From contig JAFZSA010000031.1 in the NCBI GenBank assembly GCA_017619585.1, positions 73,671 through 137,670 on the forward strand: DNA of 64,000 bases, given 5' to 3'. The notes under the pieces are model-generated. The model had not been told where the DNA came from, made no database searches, and saw only the letters and a list, made by a program, of their open reading frames with translations. Source of the DNA: Bacteroidaceae bacterium (GTDB taxonomy: Bacteria > Bacteroidota > Bacteroidia > Bacteroidales > Bacteroidaceae). Positions within the stretch are counted from its first letter, which is position 1; the number at the start of each line of letters is the position of its first letter. Positions 23,009 through 31,847 of the stretch are shown here, piece after piece. The position numbers and the translations under genes are program-made.

Positions 23009-25225
23009 GAACTCATAGCCAAGATCTATGAAAAAGTATGGTTTCTTGGTGTGATTACTGTAGCCGATGCTGGCACCCAAGGGGCCGAATATGGTATTGT
23101 AGTAATAGGCAGCTTGAATGCCAAAGAGAACAGGGTTATCAAAGAGCTCCCATGTTTTGCTTGCTTGTAGGGCTCCTGCTAATCGCAACAATATGTAGTG
23201 GTTGCTGCCTATACGCTCTTGGGCCTGAAGTTGGGCAGACACGAAGTTCTTGTTTACATATTCCATATTGCCAATACCTGCAAATGGCATCTGCTGTTCT
23301 ATGTAGTGACCAAACCAGTCGCCACCAATAGTGTTGGCATATATGAGTGGAATGGTATCGCCAAAAAGCAATCGCCCATATACCATTGGTTGGAAGGTAA
23401 AGCGCTTGTTGATTGGGAACGACATTCTCCAGTTGGCACTGACATCATTTATACCAGTCTTGCCATCCATTTGTACAAAGTTGTCTGTCAGGTAGGCGTA
23501 TTCGGCATTGAAACGGGCTCCGCGTGTAGGAAAGTACCAACTGTCTTGGCTGTTGTAATCCAGTCGGGCACGGTAACTGATGTAGTGCTGATTCTTGAGC
23601 GGCAGTTGTTCTGAGGTTTCTGATCCCAGTTTGTTCTTGTAGTGGAAATAGTCCCAACGTAGGCCCGCCTGTAGATTGAAGTGGCGAAGGTCGAAGTTAA
23701 TTGGTAGAATCTCTGCTTGCGACTGATGGTAGCGGATGTTGTAGTCAAGGTCGCCATTGACGTAAACATCAACGTCATTCTTGCGGAATGTGTAGCTGAG
23801 CATGGGGCGGGTGAAACTGCGCGGATGGATGGTGAATTCACCACGTGCCATTATACGTTTTCCCAATCGTAATGTAATGTCTGTGTTGATAGGGACGGAT
23901 GTCTTCATGGGGATGTCCAATCCTAACTGTACGGCAGCATGCTCTTCTGAGTCGTAACGAACGCCGGCATGCAATTGCACTGATTTGCGGTTTCCTGCCG
24001 AAAGTATAACATGTACGCCGTCTCCGTCTGGTATAAGACGGCACTCTGCAGTTTGGTAGAATAGGTCTATGCGCATGGATGTAGTGAGTTCCTGCTCAAG
24101 TTTGGCATCTATGCTGTCTTTCTTGTTCAGGTTAAATTTCTGACGCAGGAATCGTTCGGCCGATACAGTCATATTCTCAAAGGTGTAGCTCTTTACATGT
24201 ATCTTCTCGGTCAGTACTTGCGGACGCAATGGCTGCAGGATGGTTGGTCGGAATGTCTCATCAATACCTATGCGTTGCTTCAGGGCTATGATATCATCCC
24301 AATGACTCATGGCCAATTCCTCACCTCTGCGGATAAGTGTATCAATGGCTGCTGTGGTGAAACTGGCAGAGTTGTAACCCTTTGTGTTCACTTGAAGATG
24401 TAGGTCGGTAATGGCCAGGTTCTCATCAACTTTGTTTTTACAGTTTACATCAATAATCTGGCTGAGAATGCTCATGGTACCTCCCATATCCTCTGCAGCC
24501 TTAGGTGCCCCCTGTACCGTAACACCAATGATGATGTCTGCTCCCATTTGTCGGGCAATGTCTGCGGGGTAGTTGTTTTTCAGTCCGCCATCTACCAACA
24601 CCATGTCGCCCATTCTGACAGGTGCAAAGGCGGCAGGGATAGACATTGAGGCGCGCATGGCTTGCGGTAGTCGTCCACTATGGAAATCAACCTCACTGTT
24701 GTCTATGATATTGGTTGCCACGCAGGCAAAGGGGATACGCAAGTCGCGGGTGAAGTCAAGTGAATCTGTGTAACCTATGCAAAGATGCTGAAACAGCTCA
24801 GCCAGATTCTTTCCCTTGATAAATCCTCCTGCATTCATGTCACGTTTACCTATGGTTATGCCGGTTGTATAGAGGTAGGTGTTCTGCTTCTTGCGGTCGC
24901 TGAGACTCTGGCTGCGCAGATTCTCCTTGTCCGTAATGACATAGCTCCAATCCTGCTTTCGTACCATAGAGTCCAATGCGTTGGCATTATAACCTATGGC
25001 ATATAGTCCGCCAATGATACTACCCATTGATGTTCCGGTGATAATGTCAATGGGAATACCTGCCTTCTCCAGCACCTTCAGTACACCAATATGTGCCATA
25101 CCTTTAGCGCCTCCGCCACTGAGTACAACGGCTACACGTTTTCTGTTGACGGCAGTGCTGTCATTTTGGGCATTTGCTGTACCGCATACTAGCGTGACAG
25201 CAATTATCATTAGAATCTTTTTCAT
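23006..25225 (-). CDS. Patatin-like phospholipase with outer-membrane barrel
   Basis: A 739-residue exported protein, signal peptide 1-19 (TANAQ). The patatin domain (about 30-310) has the oxyanion loop SGGGAKG (36-42), the nucleophile S66 in GTSMG and D212 in the DGG motif, which form the Ser-Asp dyad. A POTRA-like linker is followed by a C-terminal barrel of the BamA/Omp85 class (from about 400), ending YSNHTKKPYFFIDLGYEF with a terminal F. This is the PlpD-like (type Vd) design, common in Bacteroidetes. It likely hydrolyses phospholipids or other acyl esters at the cell surface. It starts 6 nt after the radical SAM gene and is co-transcribed with it. Confidence 0.92.
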   Translation of the reverse strand: MKKILMIIAVTLVCGTANAQNDSTAVNRKRVAVVLSGGGAKGMAHIGVLKVLEKAGIPIDIITGTSMGSIIGGLYAIGYNANALDSMVRKQDWSYVITDKENLRSQSLSDRKKQNTYLYTTGITIGKRDMNAGGFIKGKNLAELFQHLCIGYTDSLDFTRDLRIPFACVATNIIDNSEVDFHSGRLPQAMRASMSIPAAFAPVRMGDMVLVDGGLKNNYPADIARQMGADIIIGVTVQGAPKAAEDMGGTMSILSQIIDVNCKNKVDENLAITDLHLQVNTKGYNSASFTTAAIDTLIRRGEELAMSHWDDIIALKQRIGIDETFRPTILQPLRPQVLTEKIHVKSYTFENMTVSAERFLRQKFNLNKKDSIDAKLEQELTTSMRIDLFYQTAECRLIPDGDGVHVILSAGNRKSVQLHAGVRYDSEEHAAVQLGLDIPMKTSVPINTDITLRLGKRIMARGEFTIHPRSFTRPMLSYTFRKNDVDVYVNGDLDYNIRYHQSQAEILPINFDLRHFNLQAGLRWDYFHYKNKLGSETSEQLPLKNQHYISYRARLDYNSQDSWYFPTRGARFNAEYAYLTDNFVQMDGKTGINDVSANWRMSFPINKRFTFQPMVYGRLLFGDTIPLIYANTIGGDWFGHYIEQQMPFAGIGNMEYVNKNFVSAQLQAQERIGSNHYILLRLAGALQASKTWELFDNPVLFGIQAAYYYNTIFGPLGASIGYSNHTKKPYFFIDLGYEF

Positions 25226-25231
25226 GTTATT

Positions 25232-26110
25232 TTATTCTTTATTTATTATTTCCCTTACCAGGTTGGTAAACTGGTAGTTCTTGAGTCCCCATTGGGGAGC
25301 AATAACATATTCGGGTGGACTTTGGCTGACGAATCTTTCCAAGACCAGAGTAGGGGGAAGGTGGGAGATGTACTCCAGAACCAGATCTATATATTCCCGG
25401 GCCGTTGGGAGTGGCCAAGGGTTCTGCAGGTATTCCTCCGCCAAAGCCGTACCCTTGATAATCTGTAGTTGGTGTAGCTTTAGGGTGGTAAGGGGCAGAC
25501 GGGCTATCTCGTCGGCTTGACGCATCAGCTCCTCCCTGCTTTCCCATGGGAAGCCCAGAATGATATGCGCTCCTACGCGGATACCGCAGGCCGCAGTTTT
25601 TCGGATGATATCAGCCGAGAGGGCATATGTATGACCTCTGTTGATACGCAACAGGGTGTCCTCGTTGGCACTCTCTATGCCATATTCCACAATCAGGAAG
25701 GTACGTCGGTTCAATTCTGTCAGGTATTCCAGTAGGTCGGATGGCATGCAGTCGGGGCGTGTTCCTATGACCAGTCCTAACACATCAGGAACTTGCAGGG
25801 CCTCTTCGTAGAGTTCTTTCAGGTGTTCCAACTGTCCGTAGGTGTTAGTGTAGGCTTGGAAGTAGGCCAAGTATTTCATGCTTGGGTACTTACGGGCAAA
25901 GAAGCGTTTGCCTTCCTCTAGCTGTTGGGTAATGCTCTTGGTAGGTTGGCAGTATGCCGGGTTGAACGTCTGGTTGTTGCAGAAGGTGCATCCGCCATAG
26001 CCTACGGTGCCATCCCTGTTGGGGCAGCTAAAGCCTGCATTGACGGAGATCTTCTGAACCTTTGTTCCTAATTGCTCTTGTAACCAGGGACCGAACTCTT
26101 TGTATTTCAT
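25232..26110 (-). CDS. TIGR01212-family radical SAM protein
   Basis: A 292-residue cytoplasmic enzyme of the YhcC type. The iron-sulfur cluster motif is spaced as in that family: C29 (FSCPNRDG), C41 and C44 (GCTFCNN). The C-terminal half contains LGLVIGTRPDCMPSDLLEYL, EYGIESANEDTLLRINRGHT and VGAHIILGFPWE. The frame is open upstream, but the ATG at 26110 (MKYKEFGPW) fits the family start. Members are linked to tRNA or other modification, but the reaction is not settled. It is followed 6 nt later by the patatin gene and is divergent from DPP IV. Confidence 0.9.
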   Translation of the reverse strand: MKYKEFGPWLQEQLGTKVQKISVNAGFSCPNRDGTVGYGGCTFCNNQTFNPAYCQPTKSITQQLEEGKRFFARKYPSMKYLAYFQAYTNTYGQLEHLKELYEEALQVPDVLGLVIGTRPDCMPSDLLEYLTELNRRTFLIVEYGIESANEDTLLRINRGHTYALSADIIRKTAACGIRVGAHIILGFPWESREELMRQADEIARLPLTTLKLHQLQIIKGTALAEEYLQNPWPLPTAREYIDLVLEYISHLPPTLVLERFVSQSPPEYVIAPQWGLKNYQFTNLVREIINKE

Positions 26111-26114
26111 ACCA

Positions 26115-26122
26115 CAAAAATA
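26115..26122 (-). promoter_or_regulatory. -7 promoter box for radical SAM-patatin, very close to the ATG
   Basis: The minus strand reads TATTTTTG ending only 5 nt before the ATG at 26110. If used, the start of transcription would be at or near the A of the ATG, giving a nearly leaderless mRNA. Confidence 0.35.
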
Positions 26123-26176
26123 CATAAAAAGAGTGAATTGCCTTTTTCTGCGTGAGATTTTTTGGAAAAAAAGTCG

Positions 26177-26184
26177 TACCTTTG
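26177..26184 (+). promoter_or_regulatory. -7 promoter box for DPP IV
   Basis: TACCTTTG matches TAnnTTTG, with an expected start near 26190 and a leader of about 35 nt before the ATG at 26228. No good -33 box. Confidence 0.5.
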
Positions 26185-26227
26185 GCGTCAAATATCGTAA
26201 AAAACAATACAAATATATAAGAACATC

Positions 26228-28429
26228 ATGAAGCGTTTATTCTTTTTGATAGCTGTAGTCTGCACATTTGCCAGTGTTCATGCAGCAGGAGAAATCCAAC
26301 TTACCGACCTCTGTCGCGGTGCTTATTATGCCAAGCAGATATATGGAGTGAATCCCCTTCTTGACGGTGAGAGCTACAGTCAGATGACGGATGGTGGTAA
26401 AAAGATTGTACGAAAGAGCTTCCGCACAGGAGAGCAGACAGGTGTTATCTTTGATGCGGATAATATTAAGACCCGCATACAGCTGCCTCATATTGACGGA
26501 TATATCATGAGTCCCAACGAGCAGAATATCCTGCTGCAGACAGAGACCCAGAGCATCTACCGCCATAGTCGTACGGCTCAGTATTATATATATAATGTTA
26601 AGAACCGTACTGTTGCCCGCTTGAGTGATGGCGGTCCTCAGGAAGTTCCTCTGTGGAGTAGGGATGGTAATATGGTGGCTTTTGTCCGTGAGGGTAACCT
26701 GTTCCTGGTGAAGTTACTTTTCAACAATAGCGAGAGTCAGATTACCAAGGATGGTAAGTTTAATGAAGTGATAAACGGTAAGCCTGACTGGGTGAACGAG
26801 GAGGAGTTCTCCTTTAACCGTTCCTTTGACTTTAACGAGGATAATACCATGATAGCATGGATCCGATATGATGAGACAGAGGTACCCATGTTTAGTTTCC
26901 CCTGGTACAAGGGCCTGAATCCTGAGCGTAAGGAATATGCTCAGTATCCTGGCTCATACGATTATAAATATCCTGTGGCTGGTGCCAAGAACAGTGTGGT
27001 TAGTGTGCATAGTTTTGATATTAAGAGTCGTGTAATCCGTAAGATGCAATTGCCCATTCCTGCTGATGGATATATACCTCGTATTTTCTTTACCAATGAT
27101 CCGGAGAAGTTGCTCGTTTTGACCAACAACCGTCATCAGGATTGTCTGGATATCTATCTGGCTAATCCCCGCAGTACGGAATGCCGTGTGATTGTTCGTG
27201 AGCAGGCCGACAAGTATATCGCCGAGGATGTTTACAGGAACTTCCAGGTGCTGGACGGTGGCTTTGTCTTGATGAGTGAACGTAGCGGTTTCAATCATCT
27301 GTACCTGTATGATCTGACGGGCACTATGCGTCGTCAGCTTACAAAGGGTAACTTCGTAGTGACAGATTTCTATGGTTATGATGCCAAATCAGGAACCACT
27401 TACTATGCCAGCACAGAAGAGAGCCCTCTATGTCGTGCAGTCTACAAGGCAGATGCTAAGGGTAAGGTGGTAAAACTGAGTCAGGAACGTGGAACCAACA
27501 AGGCAGTCTTCAGTCAGGGACTTCGTTATTATATGAATGTTTACAGCAACCTGAATACTCCCCCTGTAACTACATTGTGCGATGCCAGTGGCAAGACATT
27601 GAAGACTTTGGAGGACAATGCCGAGCTGAAGAATAAACTGGCAGGCTTAAGTTTGGGCGAACGCAAGTTCTTTACTTTCAAGACACAGGATGGCGTAGAG
27701 TTGAATGGTTTTATGGTTTTGCCTGCCAACTTCTCTGAATCCAAGAAATATCCTGTTGTGATGAATCAGTACAGTGGTCCTGGTAGTCAGCAGGTGCTGG
27801 ACAGCTGGAATACAGGCAACATGGGTGGAACACTTTACGAGCAGTATCTTTGCCAGCAGGGTTTCATCTGCGTTTGTGTAGATGGAAGAGGTACCGGTGG
27901 TCGTGGTCGTGACTTCGAGCAGTGCACCTACCTGAAGTTGGGACAGCTGGAGAGTCATGATCAGGTTGAGACTGCTATTTATCTGGGCACACTGCCTTAT
28001 GTGGACAAGGCCCATATAGGTATTTGGGGATGGAGCTTTGGCGGTTTCAATACCCTGATGAGTATGAGCGAGGGACGTCCTGTCTTTGCTGCAGGTGTTG
28101 CCGTAGCACCTCCTACAGATTGGCGTTACTATGATACAGTATATACTGAGCGTTACATGCGTACTCCTAACGAGAATGGTGAAGGGTATGATGTAAGTCC
28201 TATTGGCAGGGCCAGCCAGTTGCACGGACATCTGCTTATCTGTCATGGCTCAGCTGATGATAATGTACACTACCGTAATGTTGCGGAATATACCGAGGCA
28301 TTGGTACAGGCAGATAAGGACTTCCGCCAGCTTACTTATACCAATCGTAACCATGGTATCAGTGGTGGTAATACCCGTGTGCATCTTTTCCGTCAGATAA
28401 CACAGCACTTTAAGCAGTATCTTCAGTAA
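26228..28429 (+). CDS. Dipeptidyl peptidase IV family serine protease (S9B)
   Basis: A 733-residue exported peptidase that removes X-Pro or X-Ala dipeptides from peptide N-termini. Signal peptide to about residue 19 (SVHAAG). Residues about 60-470 form the eight-bladed propeller (DPPIV_N); the two conserved glutamates appear in WVNEEEFSF, where DPP IV binds the peptide N-terminus. The C-terminal alpha/beta hydrolase domain carries the triad S603 (GWSFGG), D677 (HGSADDN) and H709 (RNHGISGG), with spacing close to human DPP IV. It is monocistronic with its own promoter. In oral and gut Bacteroidales such enzymes feed on proline-rich host peptides. Confidence 0.96.
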   Translation: MKRLFFLIAVVCTFASVHAAGEIQLTDLCRGAYYAKQIYGVNPLLDGESYSQMTDGGKKIVRKSFRTGEQTGVIFDADNIKTRIQLPHIDGYIMSPNEQNILLQTETQSIYRHSRTAQYYIYNVKNRTVARLSDGGPQEVPLWSRDGNMVAFVREGNLFLVKLLFNNSESQITKDGKFNEVINGKPDWVNEEEFSFNRSFDFNEDNTMIAWIRYDETEVPMFSFPWYKGLNPERKEYAQYPGSYDYKYPVAGAKNSVVSVHSFDIKSRVIRKMQLPIPADGYIPRIFFTNDPEKLLVLTNNRHQDCLDIYLANPRSTECRVIVREQADKYIAEDVYRNFQVLDGGFVLMSERSGFNHLYLYDLTGTMRRQLTKGNFVVTDFYGYDAKSGTTYYASTEESPLCRAVYKADAKGKVVKLSQERGTNKAVFSQGLRYYMNVYSNLNTPPVTTLCDASGKTLKTLEDNAELKNKLAGLSLGERKFFTFKTQDGVELNGFMVLPANFSESKKYPVVMNQYSGPGSQQVLDSWNTGNMGGTLYEQYLCQQGFICVCVDGRGTGGRGRDFEQCTYLKLGQLESHDQVETAIYLGTLPYVDKAHIGIWGWSFGGFNTLMSMSEGRPVFAAGVAVAPPTDWRYYDTVYTERYMRTPNENGEGYDVSPIGRASQLHGHLLICHGSADDNVHYRNVAEYTEALVQADKDFRQLTYTNRNHGISGGNTRVHLFRQITQHFKQYLQ

Positions 28430-28477
28430 GAGGTTGAGAAAAAAGACGTAAAAGTTCCGTTTTTCTTAAATAAGTAT

Positions 28478-28485
28478 TATCTTTG
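28478..28485 (+). promoter_or_regulatory. -7 promoter box for tRNA-Arg
   Basis: TATCTTTG, 18 nt before the first base of the tRNA, matches TAnnTTTG. Confidence 0.5.
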
Positions 28486-28503
28486 CACTGCTTTTTAGGC
28501 AAT

Positions 28504-28577
28504 GGTCCCGTAGCTTAGCTGTATAGAGCGTCAGATTCCGGTTCTGAAGGTCGAGGGTTAGAATCCCTCCGGGATCA
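28504..28577 (+). tRNA. tRNA-Arg (anticodon CCG)
   Basis: A complete cloverleaf of 74 nt. Acceptor GGTCCCG pairs with CGGGATC; D-stem GCTT/GAGC; anticodon stem TCAGA/TCTGA with loop TTCCGGT and anticodon CCG at 28538-28540; T-stem GAGGG/CCCTC. The discriminator is A and no CCA is encoded. Odd points: D-loop position 19 is T (28522), not G, and T-loop position 56 is A (28560), not C. The usual G19-C56 tertiary pair is therefore replaced by a U19-A56 pair. Confidence 0.95.
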
Positions 28578-28701
28578 CGAAAGAAAAGAAGGAGTTTTAA
28601 ATTTGAAAGTATTCTTTCAGAAATTTAAGGCTCCTTTCTTTTCTTCGTAGGATGGCTTGCGCCAGCCTACGGGATGGACGAAGTCAATCATCCGGGATCA
28701 C
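28568..28701 (+). repeat. Two hairpins flanked by a copy of the tRNA 3' end
   Basis: The 11-bp tail TCCGGGATCAC of the tRNA (28568-28578) recurs at 28691-28701. Between the copies lie two inverted repeats: a long imperfect one (28578-28647, arms CGAAAGAAAAGAAGGAG and CTCCTTTCTTTTCTTCG, with a nested inner stem) and a short one (28646-28671, CGTAGGATGGC / GCCAGCCTACG). The first may end tRNA transcription. The layout could be a tiny insertion or a remnant of a duplicated tRNA. Confidence 0.6.
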
Positions 28702-28739
28702 AAAAGGGCTGATTCTCTTCTGAGAGTCAGCCCTTTTGT
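28700..28739. terminator. Bidirectional intrinsic terminator
   Basis: ACAAAAGGGCTGA and TCAGCCCTTTTGT are perfectly complementary over 13 bp, and the stem continues inward with G-T steps to a 2-4 nt loop. It lies between the tRNA and the convergent GH89 gene. Confidence 0.85.
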
Positions 28740-28753
28740 ATATTATTTGTTTC

Positions 28754-30913
28754 TTACTTCCAACGTGCCCATTTGGTCTCGAATTCCCATATTTTGGCAT
28801 CAAGGTCAAGAGCTCGTTGGCTCTCCTCCTTAGTCTTGCCTTTGGGTACACGGGGACCTCTAAGGTTGACGAAAGGTTCACCGGCATCATAGGCTGCCAG
28901 TACTGCGTCAAAGAACATCTTCCAGCGGACCTTATAGAAGGTCTCTACCAGTCCGTCCCAGTCGCGGTTGGCATAGTCTGAAAGATGATAGGTGTCTCCC
29001 CAAACGGTGATGATGGTGCGCGCATTCATCTCGAAATAGTCCTTCTCTGCCTTGGTCTTGCCCCAGGCACGGGCATCGCGAATCCAGTCGTTTAGTGAGA
29101 ATTCTGGACAGGTCTTCAATACCTCTACAAGTTGATCGCACATTCCCAGGAATTCCTCGGAAGCTGCTACCATTCCGTCTCTGTCGCCAGCCTTGTAGGC
29201 ATCTGAAAAACGTTTTCTGACGGCCAGGGCGTTGTTGCAGATTGATTGACGTCGTGTATTTGCCAGGTCGAACTTGAGATAGGTGGATGTCCCCTTTACC
29301 TGCTCTAACAGAGCCAGTGCTTCATCCAGATTCTTGATGTCATATCCCTTGCGTAGCTCTGTTGTCCAGTTCCATTCGCCCTCCAGATTGGGGTGAGCGT
29401 TGATAATGCCGGATGCTCCTGTGCTGGTGTGGGTAGTGCAAACCTTATCTACCATCTTGTGCCAATATGCCCTGTAAGCGGGATCTATATGACCCAGATG
29501 GCGGTCGGCTATGTTGTCAATGTATTTATCGAATCCTACGCCTGTGTTCCAGGCCTGAGCCAACATGTGCTCATAGACAGGTTCATTGACGCCAAAGCCT
29601 TCCAATGTAGAACCGATGCCTACGAACTCCTTGCCGCCTTCAGCCTTCGTTCCGGCAATCAGTTTGGCGTTGTGCTTGTAGTCGCCCTCTATCTCTGTCA
29701 TGCCACCGAAGTTACCCAGGTAACACCAGATGAATTGGTGACCATAGAAATGTTCGGTCATTCTCCATATCTCTGTGTAGTCGCACTCGTAGTCAAGCAT
29801 GATCATCTTGCCTTGAGGAACAGCGGTCAGATAGGCCTTGATGCGCTCGGGTGTCCATGCTTTCTTGTTGCTGATAAAGAGCCATGCCATCTGAAGCCAG
29901 ATTGCCTCGGGGTCAACACTCGACAGAGATTCGTATACACCTGCAGATATCTTGGCCAGTGAATCGGGCTCCCAAGATGGGGGAGATACCTCGTTGAACA
30001 GGTCCACACCATAGATGTGGTTGGTGCCGTACATCTTGGTCTGCTCCTCGAGGAAGTCTTTCTGTATGCGGGCAAAGATGGGGTCTGAGGGACTCAGATA
30101 GGTGCAGCGGTACTTCTCGTCGAAGTTGCACCAGCGGTTCACTTTCGAAGTTCTGATGCCAGGCTGTGTCTTCTCCAAATCAGCTGGGATGTGACCTGCA
30201 AACGCAGGGAGAACAGGTGTCATGTTCAGCTCACGTTCACGTTTCAGAATCTGCTTTTGCAGTTTGGCCTGTCCGTCAATCCAGCTTTGTGGCAGTGGTC
30301 CTTGCCAACGGTCGATGTTAATCATACGCTGCCAGGGCAGATGCGCAGGACCTGTAAAGTAGGCACGGATCTGTTCGTCAGTCATGCCATACTTACGCCA
30401 TACTTTCTGCCAAACGGCTTCCTGTCCTGTGATAGCAAGTGGCATATTCACGCCATTCAGTGCCATCCAGTCTATGAAACGCTCCCATTGCTGCCACTTC
30501 CACCAGGGCATGGTGTAACCATAGGTGCAGTAGTTGAGGAAGAATCGGATGGGAATCTCAACCTTTCCGGATACCTTTTCGGGTACCTGAGGCATTACTT
30601 TGGGTAACTCAACGGGGTTGTAGTCGTACCAACTTACATTGGCAAGGCAATACTGCTGAATATAGCGGTTCAGTCCGACAGCCATAGAGTTGGCGTTGTT
30701 ACCACGAATAAGAACTTTCTTGCCTTTTTGGAGCAGTTCGTAGGAATCCGTCGGTGATTCGTACTGTTCAAAAACTACGGCTTTAGCTTTGCCGCCCATT
30801 ACTCTGCGTGCCAATGCTTCGGCAGCGGACTCGTCGGCAGTCTTGAAAGACATCATGACCAGCGAGACTGCTAAAAGCAGGGCTGATTTAAATAAATGCT
30901 TGTGTATTCTCAT
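28754..30913 (-). CDS. Alpha-N-acetylglucosaminidase (NAGLU), GH89
   Basis: A 719-residue secreted glycosidase. It removes terminal alpha-linked GlcNAc, as found in heparan sulfate and in gastric-type mucin O-glycans. Signal peptide to about residue 25. The three NAGLU parts are visible: an N-terminal alpha/beta domain (about 30-110), the catalytic barrel with RFFLNYCTYGYTMPWWKWQQ, ERFIDWMALNGVNMPLAITG, the conserved FAGHIPADL and the NHIYGVDLFNEVSPP segment, and a C-terminal helical domain from about 440. Its product class fits the two GH20 enzymes. No promoter consensus is visible upstream; a terminator follows the gene. Confidence 0.95.
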   Translation of the reverse strand: MRIHKHLFKSALLLAVSLVMMSFKTADESAAEALARRVMGGKAKAVVFEQYESPTDSYELLQKGKKVLIRGNNANSMAVGLNRYIQQYCLANVSWYDYNPVELPKVMPQVPEKVSGKVEIPIRFFLNYCTYGYTMPWWKWQQWERFIDWMALNGVNMPLAITGQEAVWQKVWRKYGMTDEQIRAYFTGPAHLPWQRMINIDRWQGPLPQSWIDGQAKLQKQILKRERELNMTPVLPAFAGHIPADLEKTQPGIRTSKVNRWCNFDEKYRCTYLSPSDPIFARIQKDFLEEQTKMYGTNHIYGVDLFNEVSPPSWEPDSLAKISAGVYESLSSVDPEAIWLQMAWLFISNKKAWTPERIKAYLTAVPQGKMIMLDYECDYTEIWRMTEHFYGHQFIWCYLGNFGGMTEIEGDYKHNAKLIAGTKAEGGKEFVGIGSTLEGFGVNEPVYEHMLAQAWNTGVGFDKYIDNIADRHLGHIDPAYRAYWHKMVDKVCTTHTSTGASGIINAHPNLEGEWNWTTELRKGYDIKNLDEALALLEQVKGTSTYLKFDLANTRRQSICNNALAVRKRFSDAYKAGDRDGMVAASEEFLGMCDQLVEVLKTCPEFSLNDWIRDARAWGKTKAEKDYFEMNARTIITVWGDTYHLSDYANRDWDGLVETFYKVRWKMFFDAVLAAYDAGEPFVNLRGPRVPKGKTKEESQRALDLDAKIWEFETKWARWK

Positions 30914-30983
30914 AATGATAAATATATGGTTTCAGTTTTTTATGCGTATCCTAACATTTATCGTTAAGATGATAGGACAGTGT

Positions 30984-31766
30984 TTATTCCTTGGGCGGAA
31001 GACCTGCACTGATGTAGTAGCGAGGTCCTGCCAGGAAGTAGTTCATGTATGCTTCGGCACGTTCGACAGCTGTCTGTAGGTCTTCGCCTTTCGCCAGGTT
31101 CGTGGCAATGGCCGATGCCAGTGTGTCGCCTGTTCCATTGCGGTCCGTAAGCTCCAGCTTCTTCTTGGGGTGGGGGGTGATAGTGTCGGCAGACTTGTCA
31201 TAGAGATAATCTACCAGATACTTGCCTTCGTCCACACTCTTTACAATAACGGAGCATCCCCAGTGGCTGAGCCAGCGAAGGTCGGATTCTATATCCTGCA
31301 TCTTATGGCCTAAAAGGAACTCAGCCTCGTGAATATTAGGTGTTATGATAGTGGCCAAAGGGAATAGCTGGTCTTTGTATGCCTGAATGGCCTCGTCGCT
31401 TACCAACTGCTCTCCGGCAAAGTTCACTATGACGGGGTCAATGAGGATGGGTTGCTGGTTGTATCTCTTTAGTACACCTGCCACACCGTTAATGATTTCT
31501 GCACTGGGCAGTACACCCGTTTTTATGCAGTCGGCTCCTACAGTGCTGAGGAATGACTCGGCTTGTGATACAATCAGTTCTGTTGGCAAGTGATGAATAC
31601 CTTTTATGCGGTTTACGTCCTCGTCAACAATACATGTTAGTGCAGCTGCAGCCCATCCGCCACAGCGTGTAATAGCCTTTATGTCGGCTTGTACGCCAGC
31701 GCTTCCCAATGGCTCGCTGCCTGCAATAAGGAATACTTTTCCTGTATTTGTTAATTCACAATTCAT
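30984..31766 (-). CDS. ThiD/PdxK-type kinase of the ribokinase fold
   Basis: A 260-residue cytoplasmic kinase. The N-terminus FLIAGSEPLGSAGVQADIKA is the HMP/pyridoxal-kinase fingerprint (usually AGSDSSGGAGIQADIK), and TNRNGTGDT-like sequence near residue 213 (LTDRNGTGDTLASAIA) is the ATP/anion-hole motif. ThiD proteins usually have GTGCT there; the D suggests a pyridoxal kinase-like or divergent substrate preference. The substrate may be hydroxymethylpyrimidine or a B6 vitamer; sequence alone does not decide. No other thi gene and no TPP riboswitch is near. The start codon and first residues come from an AT-rich repeat (TTATGAATTGTGAATTATG). Confidence 0.75.
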   Translation of the reverse strand: MNCELTNTGKVFLIAGSEPLGSAGVQADIKAITRCGGWAAAALTCIVDEDVNRIKGIHHLPTELIVSQAESFLSTVGADCIKTGVLPSAEIINGVAGVLKRYNQQPILIDPVIVNFAGEQLVSDEAIQAYKDQLFPLATIITPNIHEAEFLLGHKMQDIESDLRWLSHWGCSVIVKSVDEGKYLVDYLYDKSADTITPHPKKKLELTDRNGTGDTLASAIATNLAKGEDLQTAVERAEAYMNYFLAGPRYYISAGLPPKE

Positions 31767-31847
31767 AATTCACAATTCATAATTTTCGCTAACCGCTAAC
31801 CGCTCACCTGTCAACTATCAACTCTCACCTGTCAACTCTCACCTCCC
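31761..31847. repeat. AT-rich and low-complexity repeats
   Basis: AATTCATAATTCACAATTCAT-type units are followed by GCTAACC twice and by three CACCTGTCAACT/ATCAACTCT-like units. This fills the gap between the kinase and the symporter. The same AATTCATAATT unit appears at 33241-33258 and 63050-63125. Confidence 0.6.

Noticed and set aside
31767..31847. TPP riboswitch before the ThiD-like gene
   Set aside because: No CUGAGA or ACCTGA-type conserved core; only low-complexity repeats.
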